From assembly GCA_029882975.1 (NCBI GenBank), contig JAOUJW010000022.1, positions 20,743 to 84,742 on the forward strand: a DNA stretch of 64,000 bases, read 5' to 3'. Source of the stretch: Gammaproteobacteria bacterium (GTDB lineage: Bacteria; Pseudomonadota; Gammaproteobacteria; SZUA-152). This document shows positions 17,118 through 25,800 of this stretch, in pieces. A program made the position numbers and the translations under genes. The notes under the pieces were generated by a model. It was not told where the DNA came from. It saw nothing but the letters and a program-made list of their open reading frames with translations, and did no database searches. Numbering within the stretch: the stretch's first letter is position 1; the number at the start of each line of letters is the position of its first letter.

Positions 17118-18827
17118 ATGCTGCGCACATTATTTAAAAAACACGCCATTTCAAAAACAATTTCCGTGCTTCTTATTTTCATTACAGTAGCGTTAATAAT
17201 TACTAGTGACAACGATAAACATGCGACAACAGAAGAAGCCGATAATTTGGCAAAGAGGGCTAACAAAGCTTTTGAGTCCGGTAACTACAAACTGGCTGCT
17301 TCATATTTTGAGGCAGCACTAGTTAAATATTTGCAGAATGACGCTGACCACTCGCAAATAGCTAATCTGCGAAACAACCTTGGAGTGGTGTGGAAAGAGC
17401 TCGGTGATTACGAAAAATCGCTGGATCATTTTCAAGCAGCTATTGAAGTATATTCAGAAATAGTCGGCAATAACCCTATTAACTCAAATACTCTGCAGCT
17501 AAATATGGCAAACTCTTTCTTGAACATAAGCAGTATATGGTTAGATCGCAAAGAGCCAGATAAAGCCCTCTCTTTTATTGAAGCAAGCGAAGAGAAATAC
17601 AAGGAATCCACAACAAGTAAACCAAAGCATACTGCTGCTGTTTTGGGCAATTTAGCACTTTATTGGACTATAAAAAACAATCACGGTAAGGCCATAGAAT
17701 TACTCAAGCAAGCAGAATCTATCTTACTGGCCGATGGTAACAACAATCTACCACTGGTTGCCAAAACAAGAGTTAATTTGGGAAACAGTATGTATGAATT
17801 AGGTGACTACGATAATTCGATAAAGTACATAGAAATGGCGGTACAAAACACTGAATCCATTTACGGTATGGACCATCCATCACTTGCGCTCATGTGGACA
17901 ACAATTGGTAATGCATGGAACATGAAGGGGAATTATGATTTAGCCCTGGATTATTTGACTAAGGCTCTGAAGAGTGATTTGAAGAACTACGGAGAAGAAC
18001 ACCCTAATGTGGCAATAGATTGGAACAATTTGGCGAATATTCTTATAACTATGGAAGACTTTGATCGCGCTATAGAATATGGAGAAAAAGCACGAACCCT
18101 ATTGGTAAAAAGTTTTGGAAAAAAATACGCTGGTCTTAGTATGGTATACGGTAGTATTGGTACGGCGTATACAAAAAAAGGGGACTATTCGAGTGGTGAG
18201 TCCTATTATAAAAAAGCGCTATCGCTCGATACACAATTGTACGGTGAAAATCATCCTCTTGTCGCTAACGATATGTTAAATATGAGCGTAATTTTTCAAT
18301 ATCAAGGGTTATATGAAAAAAGCATTGATTATTTAAACCGAGTAGAAACCATCACGATCAAAAATCTTGGTGAAAAACATCCTAATTTAGTTGCAGTTTA
18401 CACTAATCTGGGAGTCAGCTGGGATTCTATGGGCGAGTTGGAGAAAGCATTTTCGTACTATGAAAAAGCATTGCAAATTAATATAGAAGCCTTTGGAGAA
18501 AAACATCCTGACGTGGCTATGTTAAATGGAAATATAGCAATTTTGTTAGCCAAACAGGGGGACTACACAAGATCCATTCAACGATTTGATTATGCATTGA
18601 AAGCTAGCATTAGAACCTATGGTGAAATTACCCTGGTTGTATCTGAACTACAGGAAAACTATGCAGTGGCTTTATATGGCGCAGGGAATCGCACAAAAGC
18701 GAAAAATCTTTTTACAAAATCTTTTGAAACGAGAGAAAAGTTGCTTGGATCAGATCATCCAATTACGCTACACTCAAAAAATCGGTTATCGGAAATATCT
18801 CGCATTATTACCCATTCTATGGACTGA
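17118..18827 (+). CDS. Membrane-anchored kinesin-light-chain-like TPR protein
   Basis: From ATG 17118 (AAAGGTG upstream) this is 569 residues; an upstream ATG at 17058 would add 20 residues ahead of the membrane segment and is less likely. One N-terminal membrane segment (about 13-32) is followed by roughly ten TPR units of the 42-residue kinesin-light-chain type, with recurring YG-x-x-HP linkers (YGMDHPSLA, YGEEHPNVA, YGENHPLVA, FGEKHPDVA). There is no catalytic domain at either end. Such repeats mediate protein-protein contact; location is inferred as periplasmic or membrane-bound. AT content is visibly higher than in the flanking core genes, consistent with acquisition. Confidence 0.8.
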   Translation: MLRTLFKKHAISKTISVLLIFITVALIITSDNDKHATTEEADNLAKRANKAFESGNYKLAASYFEAALVKYLQNDADHSQIANLRNNLGVVWKELGDYEKSLDHFQAAIEVYSEIVGNNPINSNTLQLNMANSFLNISSIWLDRKEPDKALSFIEASEEKYKESTTSKPKHTAAVLGNLALYWTIKNNHGKAIELLKQAESILLADGNNNLPLVAKTRVNLGNSMYELGDYDNSIKYIEMAVQNTESIYGMDHPSLALMWTTIGNAWNMKGNYDLALDYLTKALKSDLKNYGEEHPNVAIDWNNLANILITMEDFDRAIEYGEKARTLLVKSFGKKYAGLSMVYGSIGTAYTKKGDYSSGESYYKKALSLDTQLYGENHPLVANDMLNMSVIFQYQGLYEKSIDYLNRVETITIKNLGEKHPNLVAVYTNLGVSWDSMGELEKAFSYYEKALQINIEAFGEKHPDVAMLNGNIAILLAKQGDYTRSIQRFDYALKASIRTYGEITLVVSELQENYAVALYGAGNRTKAKNLFTKSFETREKLLGSDHPITLHSKNRLSEISRIITHSMD

Positions 18828-19126
18828 AAAGTCTGAAATCCTAAAGAGAAATTACCCGGCAAAGGGTTTAATTGCAGGGCAAACTAACAGAGATTACACT
18901 GCTTAACCAATAATGAGGAATATAGTTGGCAACGCGTTTTATGAAAGCTGAGAAAACAGCTGTCATCGACCATAACCAGACTCTCAGGCAAAAGAGCGAG
19001 AATTGACACTTACACCGAAAGCGGACCGCCGTTTTTTTTCAAAACAACATTACTAGTCTTGACTCGCACAATATACGAGTTTGATATTTAGTAAAACAAC
19101 TACTCACGGCTAATCAATCAATTCAA
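18828..19126. other. Gap between convergent genes
   Basis: 299 bases between the TPR gene and the cytochrome gene, whose 3' ends face each other. It holds a dispersed repeat copy (18966-18986) and a GC stem-like GCGGACCGCCG followed by eight T (19019-19038), which may serve as a terminator. CTCTCAGGCAAAAG at 18980 resembles part of a glycine riboswitch but has no second half and no downstream gene. Confidence 0.4.
18966..18986. repeat. Dispersed short repeat, copy B
   Basis: TCGACCATAACCAGACTCTC plus A matches the copy at 21017 (TTCGACCATAACCGGACACT) nearly throughout. It lies 3' of the - strand cytochrome gene. Confidence 0.5.
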
Positions 19127-19615
19127 TCACTTAGCAATATTGAACTGCTGTTGATATTTTCGTGTTTCCTCGGGCCAACGGCTTTTAATAAAGCTTAATA
19201 CTGCCCAAATATCACTATCGCTTAAAGTGTCCTTCCAGGCAGGCATATCACTTTTATAACCTTCTGGAGCATTTGGCGGTATCAAACCGAACTTAGTAAT
19301 TTCAAATAAAACAATATCGGAATGATGCCAGGTGTGGCCTGTTTCATCGTGTGGAGGTGCGGGAAGTTTTCCATTGGGTTTTCGAACACGCCAATTTGGT
19401 TGACCTTCCAAATTTTTACCGTGACACAATGAACAAAAACGCATATAAGCCTTTAGGCCACGCTGAACTTGTTCATGATTGTTTGGATCCGACAAGCCAT
19501 TTAGTTTCTCAGCAAACGCGGTGTTTGAAATAAGACTAGCAGTAATAAATAGCACAGTCGGTAACAGTCGTTTAGTGAAATGCTTGCGGCTTGCCACCGT
19601 TATTTTGAATAACAT
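19127..19615 (-). CDS. Periplasmic c-type cytochrome
   Basis: A 162-residue secreted monoheme cytochrome c. A signal peptide runs to about residue 35 (NTAFA). The heme site is CSLCH at residues 61-65, and Met124 in SDMPAW is the probable distal ligand, in the usual position for class I cytochromes. The rest (SDSDIWAVLSFIKSRWP) is the typical C-terminal helix. It probably transfers electrons in the periplasm; the partner is unknown because no oxidase or dehydrogenase is adjacent. The ATG has AGGA upstream. Its neighbours are unrelated accessory genes, so it may be an independent cassette. Confidence 0.85.
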   Translation of the reverse strand: MLFKITVASRKHFTKRLLPTVLFITASLISNTAFAEKLNGLSDPNNHEQVQRGLKAYMRFCSLCHGKNLEGQPNWRVRKPNGKLPAPPHDETGHTWHHSDIVLFEITKFGLIPPNAPEGYKSDMPAWKDTLSDSDIWAVLSFIKSRWPEETRKYQQQFNIAK

Positions 19616-19695
19616 GTATTATTCCTATATATTCTATACCTGTTTCCGATCTAAAGGATAGCATGAATATTTTGCAATCGTCATGCCGACGACAA

Positions 19696-19714
19696 CGGCC
19701 AATAGCGGACATTT
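19696..19714. repeat. Dispersed short repeat, copy C
   Basis: CGGCCAATAGCGGACATTT; shares GGCCARTAGCGGAC with copy D. It lies 3' of the - strand macro-domain gene. Confidence 0.5.
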
Positions 19715-19772
19715 CACTAAAACTATAGCTGCCTTATCTGGAGTGGTACCAATTGAGTCGGATAAGGTATGA

Positions 19773-20229
19773 TTACGGTTTGAACCTCACCAATGTATGG
19801 TTTTCGCCATCTAATTCTTTATTAATGATATCCTTTATAACTTCCCAGTCGCCACCTGCGAGGCCTGCCCCAATGAGCGGATAACCAATTATTTTACCTG
19901 AAAAATTTTCTTTTACTTTTTTCATAACTTTTCTAATCGCATCATAGTCCGCTTTTACTCCAACACCACGCCAATGAAACTGAGTATACGCATTCACGAT
20001 GGTAAATTCTGCTCCGGTCCCTTTTACTGTGGCATGTGAATAGTCACCCAATTTTTCCCTAGATCCCTTTTCGGTTTTTACAGTCAGCTGCATAGGCTTC
20101 AGGATAGTTGTTCTTAATTGTCAAAGCGATCCCTTTACCCATTTGGCATTGGCAATTGCAGACGTGGACTATTACATCAAATTCACCCTCAGCAGCTAAT
20201 TCTAGTAAATCACCTTCCATTTCGTTCAT
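19773..20229 (-). pseudogene. Macro-domain (ADP-ribose-binding) gene split by a frameshift
   Basis: Two - strand frames together make one macro-domain protein of about 150 residues. The first (ATG 20229, 56 codons to TAG at 20059) reads GDLLELAAEGEFDVIVH, then NCQCQMGKGIALTIKNNYPE, the N-terminal half of the fold. The second, in another frame, continues as KTEKGSREKLGDYS, VNAYTQFHWRG and GYPLIGAGLAGGDWEVI, the ADP-ribose-binding second half. The frames join if one A is removed from a run of five A near 20075-20079. Macro domains bind or hydrolyse ADP-ribose derivatives. A recent +1 frameshift, a sequencing error or A-run slippage all fit. The second half alone would lack the first ligand loop. 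Confidence 0.75.
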
Positions 20230-20246
20230 ATAATTCTACCTACACA

Positions 20247-20265
20247 TTCGGCCAGTAGCGGACTC
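20247..20265. repeat. Dispersed short repeat, copy D
   Basis: TTCGGCCAGTAGCGGACTC, between the macro-domain gene start and the stop of the next - strand gene, that is, 3' of the latter. Confidence 0.5.
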
Positions 20266-20291
20266 CAATTGAGAGTGCTTTGTTGCTTACC

Positions 20292-20948
20292 TCAAAGCCC
20301 TGGTGTAGAGGTGGAGGAAGAATCAAACATGTAATTAATCGGTGATTCTCCACCACCCAATTCATATACAACTGTATTATTGGTAAATCCACGATGACAT
20401 GCACTATTTTTCGGTGCTATCCCAACTTTCTGCGCTGTCTCTTCGTGTATACTAATTGTGACAGTATAGTCGTAACACCCATCATCATATGTTGCGATTA
20501 TTTGGCTATCGCTATAATCCTGTATTTCCCAAATGTTAACTCGTGCATCCAACAATGGTGGTGCTTTTGAATATTTAATTTCATCTGTATTCACAGACGC
20601 AATCGCTTCATAACATTTATTAGACGACCGCATGCATCTTATTTGTACGCTATTAATCGAATATTTTATGGATCGTAATTGTCGATTCCACCGGGGAAAC
20701 CCTTCCAATGGGTTGTTGCCCAAATCAGCTCGTAATTTTATCGCATCAATATTTTTCAGAATCCAAGTCCCTTCTATTTCCTCTATCTCACGTAGGGGTG
20801 GTTTTTTTAGAAAACTCAAAAATTTTGGATGCGGTCTAAGGCTTGAAATACTACCGTTACCTCCCGCATCAGCAGGTATGGTAATAACGAATAAGGCAAC
20901 CAAAAACATGGCATATGACGTTAGTTTTAGATACCGCGCGTTTTTCAA
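20292..20948 (-). CDS. Hypothetical secreted protein
   Basis: A 218-residue protein with a signal peptide (cleavage probably after IPADA) and a mature part with several cysteines and mixed strand pattern. The start is TTG at 20948, supported by GGAGGA about nine bases upstream on the - strand. No family recognised. It stands alone between two copies of the dispersed repeat. Confidence 0.65.
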   Translation of the reverse strand: MKNARYLKLTSYAMFLVALFVITIPADAGGNGSISSLRPHPKFLSFLKKPPLREIEEIEGTWILKNIDAIKLRADLGNNPLEGFPRWNRQLRSIKYSINSVQIRCMRSSNKCYEAIASVNTDEIKYSKAPPLLDARVNIWEIQDYSDSQIIATYDDGCYDYTVTISIHEETAQKVGIAPKNSACHRGFTNNTVVYELGGGESPINYMFDSSSTSTPGL

Positions 20949-21016
20949 TATATTCTTCCTCCGCCCGAAATTCCGGTCTACAAAAAATAGCTAGTAAGTC
21001 TAGATATACTTATGCG

Positions 21017-21038
21017 TTCGACCATAACCGGACACTCA
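21017..21038. repeat. Dispersed short repeat, copy E
   Basis: TTCGACCATAACCGGACACT plus CA, 16 bases from the stop of the - strand gene at 21054. Near-identical to copy B. Confidence 0.5.
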
Positions 21039-21053
21039 CAAAAACGTAGATAT

Positions 21054-22031
21054 CTAGAGTTCCCGAATTGCGTCAGCCCCAAAAAGCTGAAATTGCCTTA
21101 GGTGCTCTTCTCTAATAGATTCGTAGTTAAATTTATCATCAAGAAGCTCAACAATTGCATTAGCCCAGTTACGATGCTTCGCCATTTCTGGATGACCATT
21201 CAGCCAAAGGTTTTGTTTGTATTCCGCATCAATATAAAAAAGTGAGTTGCCAAATTTGTCCCCTTCAGATTTATTTGTCCTATCAGTAGCTGGGGTGATA
21301 CCAAACAACTTCGAATATTCACCTATACCGATACTGGATTGCGACTCCGACACTCTGATATGCAAAGTTACATAATTTGTGTCAAAGAGAATCGATAAAG
21401 TATTGCTACCTTCTTCTGATTCAACAGATATGGCAACATCAGGTGGGAAAGTTGCTTCGCCGCCGAACGGCTTAGGTATGTCTTCATATAGTCCCTTTTT
21501 TACAAAATAATTATCCGGAATTGAATCGTAAATTTCCTTTATTTTAATAACTTTACCTTTTTTCTCCTCTATTCTCTGCCAGCGTAGTGTGACTCCATTT
21601 GGAGCACGAGTTTTTTTTGCAATTACATTCCAGCTTTTATGAAATCTTTCGAAGATTGATTTAATTACTATATACTGAATCGCATCAAAATACTTATTAC
21701 TCCCAAAATTGATGTCGATGATTTCTTTGCTTTTCTTCGGAAGGTCGTTAGGGTCGATATTTTGTGTGCAGACGTTAAGGTCAAATGAATAGGGAAGTCT
21801 AAGATTTAATGGCCTATAGCTCGGTAACCCGTAAAATACTGCCACGGGTATAGATTTCGACCAAGATTCTTGTTTGTTTGAAATTGACTCTTTAGTGATA
21901 AAGCCCAGTGTGCCTATCAGCATTGCCGTAGCAAAAGTTAAAACTACACGATCAGAATCTCTGTTGAACAAAGTGTACGTGAAGACACCACAAACAAGGA
22001 TAACTGATAGAATAATAAGAAATATTTTCAT
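21054..22031 (-). CDS. Hypothetical membrane protein
   Basis: A 325-residue protein with two N-terminal membrane helices (about residues 3-20 and 29-46) joined by a short NRDSDR loop, then a large soluble part of about 270 residues on the cytoplasmic side if the first helix enters inwards. The soluble part is charged and contains no motif I recognise. The ATG has AAGGAA upstream. It is the last gene of the accessory stretch before the alpha-2-macroglobulin operon and is read divergently from it. Confidence 0.65.
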   Translation of the reverse strand: MKIFLIILSVILVCGVFTYTLFNRDSDRVVLTFATAMLIGTLGFITKESISNKQESWSKSIPVAVFYGLPSYRPLNLRLPYSFDLNVCTQNIDPNDLPKKSKEIIDINFGSNKYFDAIQYIVIKSIFERFHKSWNVIAKKTRAPNGVTLRWQRIEEKKGKVIKIKEIYDSIPDNYFVKKGLYEDIPKPFGGEATFPPDVAISVESEEGSNTLSILFDTNYVTLHIRVSESQSSIGIGEYSKLFGITPATDRTNKSEGDKFGNSLFYIDAEYKQNLWLNGHPEMAKHRNWANAIVELLDDKFNYESIREEHLRQFQLFGADAIREL

Positions 22032-22834
22032 CTAATTTGTTCCTTGTTTGCTAATGGATTACTACAACCTGACTGTCTGCAATGGTTCGAAGTTTCCAAC
22101 CTCAACACCAATTCCTGAGTGTCGGCTTTAGGCACAGGCTGTGTAAAAACACTTTTCACACAGCCTGGGCACATACGAGCAAGACAACCCACCCGTCACA
22201 GGCCAAACCTAAAAATTAAAACAAAAGACGTGTTATTTAGATACGAAAGACACGCCGAAACTTGATTGCTATTTGTGCCCGTATTGACAATACAGAGCAC
22301 TTGACTGCGTCGGCTGAAATGAAATGTTTCTAATTATTTTTATATGAAGATTGTTGAATACTATTTTACTTTCTTAAATGAGTAAAGCAAAAAGAGAGGA
22401 GGCGGGTGGTGGTTACTGTGCCGTTAAAAACCAAAATAGATCGACCCGGATGTTGAGATAACCGCAACTTAGAAAGTAGACTAATCCGCTTCTATGTCGA
22501 TGTGTGGGCAGGGGATCTGGCAGGAGGCACCGCGCGGTAGCCGGGACAAGCTATGTCCGAGTAGCTTTTGAGAATCCGGTGTTTTTGTTCTAGACCGGCT
22601 TGCATTGGGGTGGTTGGGCGACGACAGTGCCACACTGTATTTGTACTATTCTTAACCACGCAGCGCCAGAATATTGACAGATTTCGTCCAATTTCATCAG
22701 TTTTTACCACAAAGTTGCCACAATCGTTGCATAGACTTTCCTAAGAGAAATTGAAAGAGAAATAAAAAGAGAAATTAAGCGTTAAACTAAAACAGCGACG
22801 CCCCCTGCGTAATCCTGCTAAAAAGGAAAAGAGT
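22032..22834. other. Long gene-free divergent region
   Basis: About 800 bases between divergent genes. It contains a strong hairpin (22135-22167) and, near 22746-22775, three AGAGAAAT repeats just before the alpha-2-macroglobulin gene. A - strand frame at 22492-22710 has no ribosome site or protein-like composition. Promoters for the operon at 22835 must lie here but are not placed. Confidence 0.45.
22135..22167. repeat. Strong inverted repeat
   Basis: CAGGCTGTGT at 22135-22144 pairs perfectly with ACACAGCCTG at 22158-22167. Inside it AAAA pairs with TTTT across ACAC, making an extended hairpin with one bulged base. No T-run follows the stem on either strand, so it is not a classic terminator. 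Confidence 0.55.
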
Positions 22835-25800
22835 ATGAGTTTTGACGATCCCGGCAACGAATCCGGTAAAGAACAACCCGGCAGTCCGGCTGCCAAACCC
22901 GGTAAAACCAACTATTTGATGTTGATTCCCATTGTTGGGCTTTTGGCTGCTTTGTTTGCCTTGGTGAGCTACTTGGGGCCTGACACAAGTACCCAGTCGG
23001 TGACCCAAGACCCGGTGTGGAGCGAATACGTCAGTGCTCGCAGCAGCAGTCAAATTTCCGTAAAAGACCCCATTCGCATTCGTTTTGTTCATGATGTGGT
23101 CGCCGCAGATAAACTCAACACCCCGGTCAAAGAACGAATTCGAATTGAGCCGGGCATAGTGTTCAAAGCGCGCTTTATCAATCCGCGCGAAATAGAGATA
23201 AAACCCAATGCGGCTCTGCCGTCGGGGAAACGATTTACCGTAACGGTCAATACCGACGGTTTGGATAGTATTCCCAAGCAATTAAAAGAATACACTTTTG
23301 CCGTTTCCACCATCAGCCAAAACTATGAAATCCACATTGATGGTTTAAAAGCTCAATCGGGTAAAAAGAATCATTTGGTGGTCAGCGGGCGTTTGAGTAC
23401 GGCGGATATTGTCTCGGATTCGGCTGTGGAGAAAATGCTGCAGGCCCGTTTTAATCAGCAAGCCTTAGCGATTACCTGGGTTCACAACGAAGACCAGAAA
23501 CATCACGAATTTACCTTAGAAGCCGTTGAGCGTGCCAAGGAACCCGCTGAAATAAAACTGCAATGGGAAGGAGGCCCCATTGGCGTTGCCACCTCGGGTT
23601 CGCGCAATATCAGTGTTCCGGCTTTGGGGGTGTTTAAAGTGACCTTTGCCAAGGTGGTGTACGGCAGCAGTCAAAAAATTGAGGTGCGGTTTTCGGACAG
23701 TTTGAATCCCAGGCAAAATGTTAAAGACCACATTCGCTTGGAGGGGCCGTTTACCACCCAAGTACAGGCTAATGTTCTCACGCTATATCCAGGGAATACC
23801 CTTATGGGGGCTGTGGCACTGGAAGTGGGGGACGCTATCCAAAACGAACACGGTGACAAGCTGGGCAGTGTGTTTCGTACCAGTCTTAACTTTACCAGCC
23901 AAAAACCGCAGGTAAAGTTTTCCGGTCGTGGTGTGATTTTGCCGGAAAACAAGTTTTTGGCCATTCCGTTTGAAGCCATGAACGTGCATTCGGTTCAGGT
24001 TACGGCGTTTCGTATCTATGAGCAAAACATCGGCCAGTTCTTGCAGTCCAATCAGTTGGATGGCAATAGCGAGTTGGAGCGGGTCGGTCGCTTTATCTGG
24101 CGCAAGACCATTAAGCTCACCGATGCCAAACCGGAAAGTTGGAACCGTTATTCTCTGGATGCTACGGATTTATTGAAAAAACATCCGGGTGGTTTATTCC
24201 GTTTGACCTTATCCATCAATCGCGGTAATTCGCTTTACAGTTGTCCCGAGGAAGACAGCAATCAGGTAGTGCGTAAAGAAGCGGATTTTACCAACTACGA
24301 GGACTTAAATGTTGCAGAGTCCAGCAATTGGGAATTTGCCGAAACCTATTTTGGCCAGAATACCCAAAACGATTGGCGCGACCGACACAATCCCTGTAAA
24401 GATGCCTATTACCAATTAGCCAACAATGTGAGTGCGACTCGCAATTTTATGGCATCCAATATTGGTATCATCGCCAAGCGGGATAAATCCGGCGTTATGC
24501 ACCTGACGACTACGGATTTACGTACAGCAAAACCCCTGTCCGGCGTTAATATCGAACTGTATAACTTCCAAAATAACAAGATCCGTTCGCAACGCAGCGA
24601 TGACAATGGTTTTGCTATCGTTAAAGATAATAAAACAAACAGCGCTACGCCTTTTTACGCCAAAGCCCTAAAAGGCGATCAAGTGGGTTATCTCAAATTA
24701 AGCAGCGGGTCGGCTTTACCCGTGAGTCATTTTGATGTGGGTGGTCACAAACTGCAACAAGGCGTTAAGGGTTTTATCTATGGGGAGCGCGGTGTGTGGC
24801 GTCCGGGGGACGAGGTCCATCTCACTTTCGTGCTGGAAGACAAACAAAAACTCTTGCCGGAAAAGCATCCGGTATCCCTGAGTCTTATTAACCCCAAGGG
24901 CCAATTGGTAAAGCAATTGAATAATGCTTCGCCAGTCGGCAAGTTTTATCGCTTTAGTTTTACAACCGACACGCAGGCACCTACGGGCAATTGGACAGCC
25001 CAAGCCAAATTGGGCGGTCGCATATTTACCAAGAAACTGAAAATTGAAACGGTGGTTCCTAATCGTTTGAAAATGGAGCTGCAAATGCCTTCCGAAACCT
25101 TGGTGGGCAATGACGGGGCCATCGAAGGGAAGCTATTTGCGCAATGGCTGCACGGTGCCACGGCCGCCGGACTCAAAGCGGACATAGAGGTTCGGTTTGC
25201 GCCCACCACCACTCGATTCGGACGATTTCAAGACTTCAATTTTGACGATCCGGTACGCGAGTTCAATGAAGGCACATTGAGCTTTTTGGAAGGGGTGTTG
25301 GATCAAGAAGGCTATTTAAATTTTAACAAAGAACTCAAAACCCGCAGTGATGCGCCGGGAATGTTGAATGCCTATTTTAACACCCGCGTATTTGAAGAGA
25401 GCGGGGCTTTTAGTACCAGTTCCAGTCGTTTTACGTATCATCCCTTTAATCAGTACGTGGGTGTCAAACTGCCCAAAGGAGATCCCAGCCGCGGCATGCT
25501 GTTAACGGATGTGGATCATGCGGTGGAAATCGCCACCCTGGATGCCAAAGGCAACCCTGTGGCGGTAAAAGATGTGGAAGTCTCTTTGTACAAAATCCAT
25601 TGGCGCTGGTGGTGGGAAAAAGGTGCAGATTCTCTGGCCCAATATGCCAGCGCCAGTCAACATCAACGTCTGCAACAGGGCAGTATCAGCACCGATAAAG
25701 ACGGTAAAGGTCAGTGGACTCTGAACATCAAATACCCGGACTGGGGCCGTTACCTGGTGCGAGCCTGTAACAAGGACGACAGCGCTGGTACCAGCAATCG

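Noticed and set aside
18966..19000. CTCTCAGGCAAAAG resembling part of a glycine riboswitch
   Set aside because: The rest of the aptamer is absent, there is no downstream gene on the + strand, and the flank matches the dispersed repeat at 21017.
22492..22710. - strand frame of 72 codons in the gene-free gap
   Set aside because: No ribosome site and Arg/Pro/Cys-rich composition not typical of a protein.
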